64,000 nucleotides of DNA from Herbaspirillum frisingense GSF30 (GCF_000300975.2 NZ_AEEC02000008.1:62001-126000), one strand, 5' to 3'. Positions 44,310 to 53,915 are shown, counted from the first letter of the stretch. Numbers and translations are program-made. The notes: generated by a model from the sequence alone, not told the origin.

Positions 44310-45641
44310 ATGAGCAAGCTGACACGACGCGAATTCCTGGTCACCAGTGCGGCCGCAGCGGCCGCTTCCGGCATGGGCGTCAATGCCTTTGCCGCCGGCC
44401 CCGGCGCTGCCGGCGCCGACAGCATCAAGTACCCGATCGAACAAGGTGCGACCCTGCGCGTGCTGCGCTGGAAGCGCTTCGTCCAGGGTGACGAAGACCT
44501 GTGGAACGCCAACGTCAAGAAATTCACCGAACTGACCGGCGTGGCCGTGCGTACCGACAGCGAAGGCTGGGAAGACGTGCGTCCGAAGTCGGCCGTGGCC
44601 GCCAACGTGGGCAGCGGCCCGGACATCGTGCTGGGCTGGTTCGACGACCCGCAGCAGTATCCGACCAAGCTGATCGACATGACCGACCTGGCCGATTCGC
44701 TGGGCAAGCGCTATGGCGGCTGGTACGACGTCTGCCGCAAGTACGGCACCAAGGACGGCAAGTGGATCGCCCTGCCGCTGGGCGTGATCGGCAATGCCCT
44801 GGTCTATCGCGAAAGCCAGATCAAGGCCGCCGGCTTCGACGCCATCCCCAAGGACACCGCCGGCTTCCTGAAGCTGTGCCAGGCCTTGAAGGCCAAGGAC
44901 ACCCCGGTCGGTTTCGCCCTCGGCAAGGCCGTGGGCGATGCCAACAACTGGGCGCACTGGCTGCTGTGGTCGCACGGCGGCAAGCTGGTCGACAAGAGCG
45001 GCAAGGTCGCCATCAACTCGCCCGAGACCCGCGCTGCACTCGAATACGCCAAACAGCTGTACGCCACCTTCGTACCCGGCACCCTGTCCTGGCAGGACCC
45101 GTCCAACAACAAGGCCTACCTGGATGGCCAGATCAGCATGACCGCCAACGGCATCTCGGTCTATTACGCGGCCAAGAACTCCACCGATCCGAAGATGCAG
45201 GACATCGGCAAGGATACGCAGCACGCGCACTTCCCGATCGGCCCGGCCGGCAAGCCCACCGAGCTGATGCAGATCACCCAGATGATGGTGTTCAAGCACA
45301 CCAAGTTCCCCAATGCCGCCAAGGCCTTCGTGCAATTCATGTTCGAGCCGGACCAGTACAACCCGTGGATGAAGGCCTCCATCGGCTACGTCAGCCAGCC
45401 GCTGAAGGCCTACGAGAAGAACCCGATCTGGACCGAAGACCCGAAGGCCACCGTCTACCGCGACTCGGCTTCGCTGATGCTGGACCACGGTCACGAAGGC
45501 CCGCTGGGCCAAGCCTCGGCCGCCTGCATGGCCGACTACGTGGTGGTGGACATGGTGGCCGAAGCTGCCAGCGGTTCCAAGACCGTGCAGCAGGCCATCG
45601 ACCGCGCCGCCGAACGCGCCAAGCGCTACTACAAGGCTTGA
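44310..45641 (+). CDS. Sugar ABC transporter substrate-binding protein
   Basis: 443 residues from the ATG at 44310 with AGGAG upstream. The N terminus has a Tat motif (TRREFLVTSAAAA). The mature part is a CUT1 family binding protein (LRVLRWKRFVQGDEDLWNANVKKFTELTG, then DIVLGWFDDPQQYP and WIALPLGVIGNALVYRES). It captures a sugar, sugar acid or polyol in the periplasm. Long inverted repeats separate it from the first permease gene. Confidence 0.9.
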   Translation: MSKLTRREFLVTSAAAAAASGMGVNAFAAGPGAAGADSIKYPIEQGATLRVLRWKRFVQGDEDLWNANVKKFTELTGVAVRTDSEGWEDVRPKSAVAANVGSGPDIVLGWFDDPQQYPTKLIDMTDLADSLGKRYGGWYDVCRKYGTKDGKWIALPLGVIGNALVYRESQIKAAGFDAIPKDTAGFLKLCQALKAKDTPVGFALGKAVGDANNWAHWLLWSHGGKLVDKSGKVAINSPETRAALEYAKQLYATFVPGTLSWQDPSNNKAYLDGQISMTANGISVYYAAKNSTDPKMQDIGKDTQHAHFPIGPAGKPTELMQITQMMVFKHTKFPNAAKAFVQFMFEPDQYNPWMKASIGYVSQPLKAYEKNPIWTEDPKATVYRDSASLMLDHGHEGPLGQASAACMADYVVVDMVAEAASGSKTVQQAIDRAAERAKRYYKA

Positions 45642-45653
45642 TGCCGACGGCAT

Positions 45654-45749
45654 GATGGCCGGACGGCGCCGCGCCGGGTTCCCTCGGGACAGCGGGCAAG
45701 GGGCAGGTTGTCAGGGCCTGCCGACCCGGCGCGACGGCGTCCGGCCATC
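45654..45749 (+). other. Large intercistronic stem-loop between binding-protein and permease genes
   Basis: The 26-nt left arm (45654-45679) pairs with the right arm (45724-45749) at 24 of 26 positions, with a 44-nt loop region. It starts 13 nt after the binding-protein stop. Such structures in sugar importers protect the upstream message and lower downstream expression, as in malE-malF. Confidence 0.8.
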
Positions 45750-45770
45750 ACCAGAAGCGAACACCGTATC

Positions 45771-45796
45771 GGCCGCAGGCCTGTCCTGCGGCCCTT
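45771..45796 (+). terminator. Second hairpin with short T run before the first permease gene
   Basis: A 9-bp perfect stem GGCCGCAGG / CCTGCGGCC with loop CCTGT, then CTTT. It resembles a weak intrinsic terminator and would allow partial read-through into the permease genes. Confidence 0.6.
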
Positions 45797-45811
45797 TCAT
45801 CGAGGCAAATC

Positions 45812-46711
45812 ATGCTATCCCGATTCCTGAACAACCGTAACGTACTGGGCATGCTGTTCATGGCCCCGGCCGTGATCCTGCTGGTGGTGTTCCTGACCTA
45901 CCCGCTGGGACTGGGCATCTGGCTGGGCTTCACCGACACCAAGATCGGCGGCGAAGGCAGCTTCGTCGGCCTGGACAACTTCACCTATCTGGCCGGCGAT
46001 TCGCTGGCACTGCTGTCGCTGTTCAACACCGTGTTCTACACGGTCAGCGCCAGTATCCTCAAATTCGCACTGGGTCTGTGGCTGGCCATCCTGCTCAACA
46101 AGAACGTGCCGCTGAAGACCTTCTTCCGCGCCATCGTGCTGTTGCCCTGGATCGTGCCGACCGCGCTGTCGGCGCTGGCGTTCTGGTGGCTGTATGACGC
46201 GCAGTTCTCCGTCATCAGCTGGGCGCTGACCAAGATGGGCCTGATCAACCACTACATCGACTTCCTGGGCGACCCCTGGAATGCTCGCTGGTCCACCGTC
46301 TTTGCCAACGTCTGGCGCGGCATCCCGTTCGTGGCCATTTCGCTGCTGGCCGGGCTGCAGACCATCTCGCCTTCGCTGTATGAAGCGGCCGCCATCGACG
46401 GCGCCACGCCCTGGCAGCAGTTCCGCCACGTGACGCTGCCGCTGCTGACCCCGATCATCGCGGTGGTGATGACCTTCTCGGTGCTGTTCACCTTCACCGA
46501 CTTCCAGCTGATCTACGTGCTGACCCGCGGCGGTCCGTTGAATGCCACCCACCTGATGGCCACGCTGTCGTTCCAGCGCGCGATCCCCGGTGGTGCCCTG
46601 GGTGAAGGTGCGGCGATGGCCACTTACATGATCCCGTTCCTGCTGGCAGCGATCATGTTCTCGTACTTCGGCCTGCAACGTCGCGGCTGGCAACAAGGAG
46701 GTGACAAATAA
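45812..46711 (+). CDS. Sugar ABC transporter permease 1 (MalF/UgpA type)
   Basis: 299 residues with six membrane segments. The EAA loop is YEAAAIDGATPWQQFRHVTLPLLTP. An MLFMAPAVILLVVFLTYPLGLG first segment is typical. Its last base overlaps the start of the second permease gene (TAATG). Confidence 0.92.
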   Translation: MLSRFLNNRNVLGMLFMAPAVILLVVFLTYPLGLGIWLGFTDTKIGGEGSFVGLDNFTYLAGDSLALLSLFNTVFYTVSASILKFALGLWLAILLNKNVPLKTFFRAIVLLPWIVPTALSALAFWWLYDAQFSVISWALTKMGLINHYIDFLGDPWNARWSTVFANVWRGIPFVAISLLAGLQTISPSLYEAAAIDGATPWQQFRHVTLPLLTPIIAVVMTFSVLFTFTDFQLIYVLTRGGPLNATHLMATLSFQRAIPGGALGEGAAMATYMIPFLLAAIMFSYFGLQRRGWQQGGDK

Positions 46712-47592
46712 TGGCCAAGAAAAAAGACGACCAACAGGAAACCCAGGGCATGGATTTCCTGCAATCGACACCGCGCCGCTGGGTGACGATCTACATCCCG
46801 CTGCTGATCTTCCTGTTCGTGCTGCTGTTCCCGTTCTACTGGATGGTGATTACCGCCTTCAAGCCTGACGGCGAGTTGCTCTCCCAGACCGGCAATCCCT
46901 TCTGGGTGGTGGCACCGACCCTGGCGCACTTCAAGAAGCTGCTGTTCGACACCCAGTATCCGGCCTGGCTGCTGAACACGGTGATCGTCTCGGTGGTGTC
47001 GACCTTCGCCTCGCTGGCGGCCAGCGTCTTTGCTGCCTATGCGATCGAACGGCTGCGCTTCCAGGGTTCCAAGCAGGTCGGCCTGGGCATCTTCCTGGCC
47101 TACCTGATCCCGCCCTCGATCCTGTTCATCCCGCTGGCGGCGATCGTGTTCAAGCTGGGCCTGTTCGACACCCGCTGGGCGCTGATCCTGACCTACCCGA
47201 CCTTCCTCATCCCGTTCTGCACGTGGCTGTTGATGGGTTACTTCCGCTCGATTCCGTATGAGCTGGAAGAGTGCGCGCTCATCGACGGCGCCACCCGCTG
47301 GGAGATCCTGGTCAAGATCATCCTCCCGCTGGCCGTGCCCGGCCTGATCTCGGCCGGCATCTTCGCCTTCACGCTGTCGTGGAACGAGTTCATCTACGCC
47401 CTGACCTTCATCTCTTCATCCGAAGTGAAGACGGTACCAGTGGGCATCGTCACCGAGCTGGTCGATGGCGACGTCTACCACTGGGGCGCCCTGATGGCCG
47501 GCGCCCTGCTGGGCTCGCTGCCGGTGGCGGTGGTGTATTCCTTCTTCGTGGAGTATTACGTCTCGGGGATGACGGGGGCGGTGAAGGAATAA
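46711..47592 (+). CDS. Sugar ABC transporter permease 2 (MalG/UgpE type)
   Basis: 293 residues with six membrane segments after a charged 30-residue start. The EAA loop reads LEECALIDGATRWEILVKIILPLAVPG. It forms the channel with permease 1. Last gene of the importer, ending before a strong terminator. Confidence 0.92.
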   Translation: MAKKKDDQQETQGMDFLQSTPRRWVTIYIPLLIFLFVLLFPFYWMVITAFKPDGELLSQTGNPFWVVAPTLAHFKKLLFDTQYPAWLLNTVIVSVVSTFASLAASVFAAYAIERLRFQGSKQVGLGIFLAYLIPPSILFIPLAAIVFKLGLFDTRWALILTYPTFLIPFCTWLLMGYFRSIPYELEECALIDGATRWEILVKIILPLAVPGLISAGIFAFTLSWNEFIYALTFISSSEVKTVPVGIVTELVDGDVYHWGALMAGALLGSLPVAVVYSFFVEYYVSGMTGAVKE

Positions 47593-47612
47593 GAACCTCG
47601 TCCCCAAAAGAG

Positions 47613-47646
47613 AAAGCCCGACGTCCTCGCGAACGTCGGGCTTTTT
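47613..47646. terminator. Bidirectional Rho-independent terminator
   Basis: A 12-bp perfect stem AAAGCCCGACGT / ACGTCGGGCTTT with T runs on both strands. It separates the ABC importer genes from the convergent gluconate dehydrogenase genes. Confidence 0.9.
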
Positions 47647-47683
47647 CATTGCTGCGTATTACCTGCAGCTCAAGCAGAAGAAC

Positions 47684-49009
47684 CTATTGCTTGGCCAGCG
47701 GCGCACTGCCCGCCTCCACTGTCTTCTTCTCCGGCAATTGCTTGCGCACCTTGGCCACATCGGAGGCGCTCACCGACGAGGCCTGGTTGCCCCAGCTGCT
47801 GCGGATGAAGGTCACCACATCGGCCACTTCCTGATCCGACAGGCGGCTGCCGAAGGCCGGCATGGCGAACTGCGTCGGGGCCTTGTGGGTCCAGGGCATT
47901 TCTGCGCCTTCCAGCACGATGCGGATCAGCGATGCCGGATTTTCCGCATTGACCGTGGGCGACAGCGCCAGGGTCGGGAAGGTCTCGTCATAGCCCTTGC
48001 CGCTGCTGCGGTGGCAGGCCGCGCAGTTGTTCAGGAAGGCCATCGCTCCCGGACTCTGGTCGCTGCCCTTGCGCAAGGCCTGGTGGGTCCTGTCGTCATA
48101 GGCCAGCGCGGCCGTGCCTTCCTTCACCGGTTTCAGGGACTTCAGGTACGTGGCCATGGCCGCCAGGTCTTGCTCGGTCATGTACTGGGTACTGTTGGCG
48201 ACCACGTCGGCCATGCCGCCAAAGGCAGCGGAATGGCTGTTGCGGCCGGTCTTGAGGAAGGCCACGATGTCGGCCTCGCTCCAGTTGCCCAGACCGTCGC
48301 GGGCATCGCCGCGCAGGTTGTTGGCCAGGTAGCCATCGATCACGCCGCCGGAGAGGAATGCGCTGCTGTCATTGCTCAGCGCCTTCTCCTGCATGCCCAC
48401 GCCACGCGGGGTGTGGCAGGCGCCGCAGTGGCCCAGGCCCTCGACCAGGTATTGGCCGCGAACCAGAGGACTGTTGTCCTCGGGACCATCGACCGCTACC
48501 GCCGGTGCGAATACCTTGCGCCAGATCGACAGCGGCCAGCGCATCGACAGCGGCCAGGTGATGTCCACGCCACGGTTGGGCGTGGGGTCAGCCTTCACGC
48601 CGTTCATGAAGTAGGCATACAAGGCCTTCACGTCGGCCGGCTTGACCTTGGCGTAGGACGGATAGGGCATGGCCGGGTAGAGCGACGCGCCATCCTTGCG
48701 GATGCCGTGGCGCAGGGCCTGGTCGAAATCGGCCTCGGTGTAGCTGCCGATGCCCTGTTCCTTGTCGGGCGTGATGTTGGACGAATACACCGTGCCGATG
48801 GGCGTCGCGATGGCCAGGCCACCCGCGAACGGCTTGCCGCCCTTGGCCGTGTGGCAGGCCACGCAGTCGCCGGCCTTGGCCAGGTATTCGCCGCGCTGTA
48901 CCAGTTGCTGGTCGACGGACGGCGCCGCTGTCGTGCCTTGCGCTGCTGCGGTGAACGCGGACAGCGACATGACTGCCGCGCAGGCGGCGATGAAATAGTG
49001 CTTGATCAT
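47684..49009 (-). CDS. Triheme cytochrome c subunit of a gluconate/alcohol dehydrogenase complex
   Basis: 441 residues from the ATG at 49009, with a Sec signal peptide ending near residue 24. Three heme c motifs CxxCH are present: CVACH at 49-53, CGACH near 195 and CAACH near 335, each with a downstream Met-rich axial region. This is the membrane-anchored cytochrome of gluconate-2-dehydrogenase-type enzymes; it passes electrons to ubiquinone. Third gene of the subunit set. Confidence 0.9.
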   Translation of the reverse strand: MIKHYFIAACAAVMSLSAFTAAAQGTTAAPSVDQQLVQRGEYLAKAGDCVACHTAKGGKPFAGGLAIATPIGTVYSSNITPDKEQGIGSYTEADFDQALRHGIRKDGASLYPAMPYPSYAKVKPADVKALYAYFMNGVKADPTPNRGVDITWPLSMRWPLSIWRKVFAPAVAVDGPEDNSPLVRGQYLVEGLGHCGACHTPRGVGMQEKALSNDSSAFLSGGVIDGYLANNLRGDARDGLGNWSEADIVAFLKTGRNSHSAAFGGMADVVANSTQYMTEQDLAAMATYLKSLKPVKEGTAALAYDDRTHQALRKGSDQSPGAMAFLNNCAACHRSSGKGYDETFPTLALSPTVNAENPASLIRIVLEGAEMPWTHKAPTQFAMPAFGSRLSDQEVADVVTFIRSSWGNQASSVSASDVAKVRKQLPEKKTVEAGSAPLAKQ

Positions 49010-49020
49010 GGTCGTTATCC

Positions 49021-50802
49021 TTATGCCTGCACCAGCGGGCCGGGGTTTTTCAGATACTGCTCGCGGATCGCCTTGGCGGAGTGATACGCCAGCGCCGTGA
49101 CCAGCCCGGTCGGGTTGTAGCCCATGTTCTGCGGGAAGGCGCAGGCGCCATACACGAACACGTTGGGCACATCCCAGCTCTGCAGATACTTGTTGACCAC
49201 GCTGTTCTTGGGTGTGGTACCCATGATCGCGCCACCGGTCAGGTGGGTGGACTGGTACACCCGGGTATCCCAGGACGAACCGGTCTTGCGCACGGCCTTG
49301 ACCACCTTCTCGGGGTTCATGGCATGGCCCACCTTTTCCATCTCGCCGGCGATGTAGGTCAGCATCTTGCCTTCGTTTTCCTTCCAGTTCAGGGTCATGC
49401 GCAACAGCGGCTGGCCGTTGGCATCCTTGTAGGTCGGGTCCAGCGACAGATAGCAGTCGCGATAGGCCATCACCGAACCGGACATGCCGATGGTCAGGGT
49501 GCGCTGGTAGGCATCCTGCACGCTGGCCTTCCACTCGGAACCCCAGTTGGGCACCTTCTCGCCCGGCATGGTGCCGGCCTGCTTGATGGGACGACCGCCA
49601 TAGCGCACGTGACGGATCGAGGCGCCGCCGATGAAGCCCAGCGGACCGTGGTCGAACTGGTCGGCGTTGAGGTCGTCCATGCCCACGCCACCGGCACCGG
49701 TGCCGATGAAGGGGTTGAACTGGGTGCCCTTGGGCATGACCACGTTGATGCCGCCGTTGTACTGGTAGGCGAAGTTCTTGCCCACCACGCCTTCGCCGGT
49801 GACCGGGTCATAGGGCTTGCCGATGCCGGACAGCAGCAGCAGGCGCACGTTGTGGGTCTGGAAGGCGGTCAGCAGCACCAGGTCGGCCGGCTGTTCCACT
49901 TCGCGGCCCTGGGCGTCGATGTAGGTGACGCCGGTGGCGCGCTTGCCGGAGGCATCCAGGTTGACCTTGATCACCTGGGCCTTGGTGCGCACCTCGAAGT
50001 TCTTGCGCTTCAACAGCACCGGCAGGATGGTGGTCTGCGGCGAGGCCTTGGAGTACATGTAGCAGCCGTAGTTTTCGCAGAAGCCGCAGTAGTTGCAGGG
50101 GCCGATGCGCACGCCATACGGGTTGGTGAAAGGCTGCGAAGCATTGGCAGCGGGTGCCGGATACGGGTGGTAACCGACGTCGCGCATGGCCTTTTCCACC
50201 AGCGAGGCGCTGTACTGGTATTGCAGCGGCGGGGTCGGGAATTCGTCGGTGCGCTCGCCTTCCAGCGGGTTGCCGCCGGGGACGATCTTGCCCTTGAGGT
50301 TGCCGGCCTTGCCGGAGACGGCCATGACCTTTTCCGAGAAGTCGTAGAACGGCTCCAGTTCCTTGTAGGTCACGCCGTGATCCTGGATGGTCATGTCCTC
50401 GGGAATGAATTTCTTGCCGTACTTCTGCTCGTGGTGGGTGCGCATCTCCAGCTCTTCGGGCAGGTTGCGGTACATCATGCCGTTCCAGTGGAAACCGGCA
50501 CCGCCCACGCCATCGCCGAGCAGGAAGGAACCATGCTGGCGATACGGGACAGCCACGTCGGAGAGGGTGTGACGGATGGTCACGGTCTCGCGCGAAAGGT
50601 CCTGGAACAGTGCGCCGCGCACGGAATATTTCAGTTCATCGACGGCCTTGGGATAGGGCGTGTCGGTATTGGTGTCGCGCATGTCGCCGCGTTCCAGCGC
50701 CAGCACGTTCAGGCCGGCTTCGGTGAGTTCCATGCCCAGGATGGAACCGGTCCAGCCCAGGCCCACCATCACTACATCCACTTTGTCTTTTTTGATAGCC
50801 AT
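49021..50802 (-). CDS. FAD-dependent GMC-type large subunit, gluconate 2-dehydrogenase-like
   Basis: 593 residues. The FAD motif DVVMVGLGWTGSILGMELTEAG is at the N terminus. GVGGAGFHWNG and the Cys-rich GPCNYCGFCENYGC, probably an iron-sulfur cluster site, are typical of these membrane dehydrogenases. The C terminus has HLTGGAIMG and NVFVYGACAFPQNMGYNPTGLV. It oxidises gluconate or a related sugar acid in the periplasm. It follows the small subunit gene by 2 bp. Confidence 0.92.
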   Translation of the reverse strand: MAIKKDKVDVVMVGLGWTGSILGMELTEAGLNVLALERGDMRDTNTDTPYPKAVDELKYSVRGALFQDLSRETVTIRHTLSDVAVPYRQHGSFLLGDGVGGAGFHWNGMMYRNLPEELEMRTHHEQKYGKKFIPEDMTIQDHGVTYKELEPFYDFSEKVMAVSGKAGNLKGKIVPGGNPLEGERTDEFPTPPLQYQYSASLVEKAMRDVGYHPYPAPAANASQPFTNPYGVRIGPCNYCGFCENYGCYMYSKASPQTTILPVLLKRKNFEVRTKAQVIKVNLDASGKRATGVTYIDAQGREVEQPADLVLLTAFQTHNVRLLLLSGIGKPYDPVTGEGVVGKNFAYQYNGGINVVMPKGTQFNPFIGTGAGGVGMDDLNADQFDHGPLGFIGGASIRHVRYGGRPIKQAGTMPGEKVPNWGSEWKASVQDAYQRTLTIGMSGSVMAYRDCYLSLDPTYKDANGQPLLRMTLNWKENEGKMLTYIAGEMEKVGHAMNPEKVVKAVRKTGSSWDTRVYQSTHLTGGAIMGTTPKNSVVNKYLQSWDVPNVFVYGACAFPQNMGYNPTGLVTALAYHSAKAIREQYLKNPGPLVQA

Positions 50803-50804
50803 GA

Positions 50805-51527
50805 TCAGCCCTTCTCTCCCAGAATCGACACGGGGCCGTATGGATATTTAACGTTGTATTGATCGACCCAGTCGGCGTAGTCGGCACGCGCGCCGGGGAA
50901 GCCGACCATCTTCCAGCCGCCCATCTTCTGGTTGCCGCCGTACATCGGGTCGGCGAAATAGCCTTCCTTGGTATTGCCCAGCATGAAGCTGAAGAAGGTC
51001 TTGGCCGGGACGGTCTCGAAGGCGATCTTGCCGCCTTCCATCATCTTCAGCACTTCCAGCTGCTTGGCCTTGTCCAGTTCGGCGAAGACCTTGCCGTGGT
51101 TCTTGCTGCACCAGTCGTTGCAGGCGGCGATACCCTGGCGATAGATGTCACGCGGCACCAGCGAAAGCTGGTAACCCAGTTCGGGAACGCTGTCAGGATG
51201 GAAAGGACCTTGCATGTACCACAGCTTGCCGGCGCCATAGGGGGTTTCCATCTGGCGGTCGATGAACTCCGGCACGCCCGTTTCGAGGGCGCCGGCACCG
51301 TACTGGTCGGAGGGGATGAGGTGGTCGACGGCGGCGTTGATGAAGGCCCATTCGGCCGCGTTGAAGTAGGTGGGGGTGTAGGCGCGGGGCTTGCCCGGTG
51401 AGCCGGTGTCGGCGATTGCCTGCTGGCTGACTGCGACGGTAGTGGCGCCACCTAGCGTTGTTGCTGCTGGGACAATGGCCAATACCTGGCGCAGGAAACG
51501 CCGCCTCGGCTCTTTATCTTGTGACAT
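50805..51527 (-). CDS. Gluconate 2-dehydrogenase subunit 3-family protein
   Basis: 240 residues from the ATG at 51527. A Tat signal (RRRFLRQVLAIVPAATTLGG) is followed by the family's YFNAAEWAFINAAVDHLIPSDQYG. This small subunit carries the folded large subunit through the Tat pathway in known complexes. First gene of the three-gene set, so order is small, FAD, cytochrome. Confidence 0.92.
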   Translation of the reverse strand: MSQDKEPRRRFLRQVLAIVPAATTLGGATTVAVSQQAIADTGSPGKPRAYTPTYFNAAEWAFINAAVDHLIPSDQYGAGALETGVPEFIDRQMETPYGAGKLWYMQGPFHPDSVPELGYQLSLVPRDIYRQGIAACNDWCSKNHGKVFAELDKAKQLEVLKMMEGGKIAFETVPAKTFFSFMLGNTKEGYFADPMYGGNQKMGGWKMVGFPGARADYADWVDQYNVKYPYGPVSILGEKG

Positions 51528-51699
51528 GACTATCCTTTGGACGTGGGATTTGACGAGGGAAAACACGGACGCTACGCCACGGCCGGAAGCAGGGATACAC
51601 CCCGCCCCTTGATGGACGTCTATCTCTTGTTGTTGTGGTGATACCCCCTGCCGGCCGGCTCCTGGCGCCGACCGGCAGGGTCAGGAACACGGTCCGAAC

Positions 51700-52467
51700 T
51701 CAGGCCAGCACTTCGCCGAAGAAGGCCTGCAGTGCCACGGCGGCACGCTCGGCGGTCTGGCGGTGATAGAAGAAGCCGGGGTTGTTGGCATCCGGATCGG
51801 TGAAGGAGTGGCCGGCCTGGCCATAGTTGACCAGTTGCCAGTCGATCTTCAGCGCGCTCATCTCGTCAATGAAGCCATTGACCTGCTCACGCGGGACCGA
51901 AGGATCCTGCACGCCATGCAGCACCAGCACTGCGCCCTTGATTTTGCTCTCGCCCGGGGCCGGGGTATCGAGCGCACCGTGCAGCGACACCGTGCCGCGC
52001 AGTTCGGTGCCATCACGGGCAAGTTCCAGCGCGGCCGTGCCGCCGAAGCAGAAGCCGCAGGCGCCGATCTTGTCGGCCGCGAGTTTCACGAAGCTCTGTT
52101 CGCGCAAGACCTTCAGCGCTGCCTGCATGCGCCGGCGCAGTTCTGCGCGATCTTTCTTCAGGGGCATGATGGCGGCCACGGCCTGGTCGCCATCGGTGGG
52201 GCGCACCGACTTGCCGAAGACGTCGGCCACCAGGATGGCATGGCCGGCACCGATGGTGGTGGCGGCGATTTCCAGTGCCTGCTGGCGCAGGCCGAAATAG
52301 TTGGGCACCGACAGCACGCCCGAGACAGGCGGCTGGGCCTTGTTGTAGAGCAGGACGCTTTCGTAATCACCGCCGTCGACGCTATGGGAAATCGTTTCGA
52401 GGGCAAGATCGGTGACCGCAATGCCGAGCTTGGCGGCAATGGCGGCGGTGTTCCAGGACGTGGACAT
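51700..52467 (-). CDS. Dienelactone hydrolase-family protein
   Basis: 255 residues. The catalytic triad is visible: Cys in GACGFCFGGTAAL, Asp in VLHGVQDPSVP and His in GQAGHSFTDPDA. The family hydrolyses dienelactones, carboxymethylenebutenolide or other small esters. It stands alone between the dehydrogenase complex and the DUF898 gene. Confidence 0.9.
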   Translation of the reverse strand: MSTSWNTAAIAAKLGIAVTDLALETISHSVDGGDYESVLLYNKAQPPVSGVLSVPNYFGLRQQALEIAATTIGAGHAILVADVFGKSVRPTDGDQAVAAIMPLKKDRAELRRRMQAALKVLREQSFVKLAADKIGACGFCFGGTAALELARDGTELRGTVSLHGALDTPAPGESKIKGAVLVLHGVQDPSVPREQVNGFIDEMSALKIDWQLVNYGQAGHSFTDPDANNPGFFYHRQTAERAAVALQAFFGEVLA

Positions 52468-52810
52468 GGAGGCTCCTTTGGGTGGAAAACGCCAGCCGGT
52501 GTGGAGACCGGCCGGCGCTCAGGAAACTTTTATTTGGGCGCGGATTGCGGCTGCAGATTGACAACGCAAGCCGGAAACCAGCTCAGCAATGCCTTCACCT
52601 TGACCGCATCAGGGCAACAATGTTCGCACAAACAGTGCATTTCTGCAGGAGGTCATACCACTTGACCTCGTCATAATGCGAGGTACTTACCTACAATCCC
52701 CATACAAGCCGCATGGATAAGGGCTTGGCTTGACATTTGTCTGCGAGCAATAGATTCTTGCCCGACCCGTCGGCAGCCTCTTCCTCAGACAAATCCAAAC
52801 CAGAGCTCCC
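52468..52810. other. 343-bp divergent spacer with a perfect dyad
   Basis: Between the hydrolase and DUF898 genes. GAGGTCA at 52649-52655 and TGACCTC at 52663-52669 form a perfect 7-bp dyad with a 7-nt spacer; TTGACC at 52662 is a -35-like hexamer inside it. A GC hairpin-like stretch lies at 52490-52520. No gene seen. Confidence 0.5.
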
Positions 52811-53908
52811 ATGAACGACACCATCGACCTGCCCTTCCCGTCCGAACCAGCTCCCGAGCCAGTGCCGAGAGCGAGCATCACCCCACCCCCTTCCCCGCAA
52901 CCTTTTGTCTTCAGCGGGCGCGGTTCGGAATATTTCCGCATCTGGACCGTCAATCTCTTGCTGTCCATCCTCACCCTGGGCATCTACTCGGCCTGGGCCA
53001 AGGTGCGCCGCCTGCGCTACTTCTATGACAATACCTCGGTGGCCGAGGGCAGCTTCGACTACCACGGGAATCCCGTTTCCATCCTCAAGGGCCGCATCAT
53101 CGCCGTGGTGTTGCTGGCGGTCTATCACTTCGCCGGTGCGGCCAATCCACTGCTGGGCCTGGCAGCGGCGTTAATGATGGTGCTGGCCGGCCCCTGGCTG
53201 ATCTGGCGCAGCCTGCAGTTCAAGCTCTACAACACCAGCTATCGCGGCATCCGCTTCGGTTTTCGCGGTAGCCTCGGCGGCGCAGCCCGCAACTTCCTGA
53301 TGTGGCCGATGCTGGCCAGTGTTTCCCTGGGCCTGCTGGCGCCGCTGGCCTACCAGCGTTTCAAGCGCTACCAGCACAGCGAAGCGCGCTTCGGGGCGAC
53401 GCACTTTTCCTTCCATGGCTCGGTGGGTGCGTTCTACAAGGCCGTCGTGATCGGGCTGGGGCTATGGCTGGGCGGGCTGGTGGTCATCTTCGTCGGCTTT
53501 GGCGGCCTCATGCTGATCGAGCTTGCCAAGTCGGGCGACATGGGGGGAGGCAAGCTGGTGCTGATGTCCCTGTGCCTGTATGCCTGGAGCTTCCTGGCCA
53601 TCCCGCTGTGGATGACCTTGATGCAGAACCTGGTCTGGAACAACACCCGCCTGGGCGAGCATCGCTTCCAGAGCAGGATGCGTTGGGGCCGCACTGCCTT
53701 CATCGTCTTCACCAATATCCTGGGCATCGCCTTCACGCTGGGTCTGTTCACCCCCTTCGCGCAGATCCGCCTGCTGCGGTATCGCATCGAATCGCTGACA
53801 CTGCTGCCGGCCAGTGGCCTGGATGATTTCATCGCCTCCAGCGAAGCCCATGGTTCGGCCACCGGCGAGGGCCTGGGGGATCTGCTCGACTTCGACCTGT
53901 CGATGTAG
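52811..53908 (+). CDS. DUF898 (YjgN-family) membrane protein
   Basis: 365 residues with about eight hydrophobic segments. The repeated DUF898 motif is visible: GRGSEYFRIWTVNLLLSILTLGIYSAWAKVRRLRYFYDNT near the start and, near residue 190, RFGATHFSFHGSVGAFYK. YjgN proteins are inner-membrane proteins of unknown function. It is followed 7 bp later by an M48 protease gene. Confidence 0.88.
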   Translation: MNDTIDLPFPSEPAPEPVPRASITPPPSPQPFVFSGRGSEYFRIWTVNLLLSILTLGIYSAWAKVRRLRYFYDNTSVAEGSFDYHGNPVSILKGRIIAVVLLAVYHFAGAANPLLGLAAALMMVLAGPWLIWRSLQFKLYNTSYRGIRFGFRGSLGGAARNFLMWPMLASVSLGLLAPLAYQRFKRYQHSEARFGATHFSFHGSVGAFYKAVVIGLGLWLGGLVVIFVGFGGLMLIELAKSGDMGGGKLVLMSLCLYAWSFLAIPLWMTLMQNLVWNNTRLGEHRFQSRMRWGRTAFIVFTNILGIAFTLGLFTPFAQIRLLRYRIESLTLLPASGLDDFIASSEAHGSATGEGLGDLLDFDLSM

Positions 53909-53915
53909 GCCAGGG

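Noticed and set aside
49081..50862. 593-codon open frame on the plus strand
   Set aside because: Antisense to the gluconate dehydrogenase large subunit, whose motifs are clear.
51646..51680. GC hairpin downstream of the dienelactone hydrolase gene
   Set aside because: CCCTGCCGG / CCGGCAGGG stem is real, but there is no T tract on the transcribed strand, so it is not called as a terminator.
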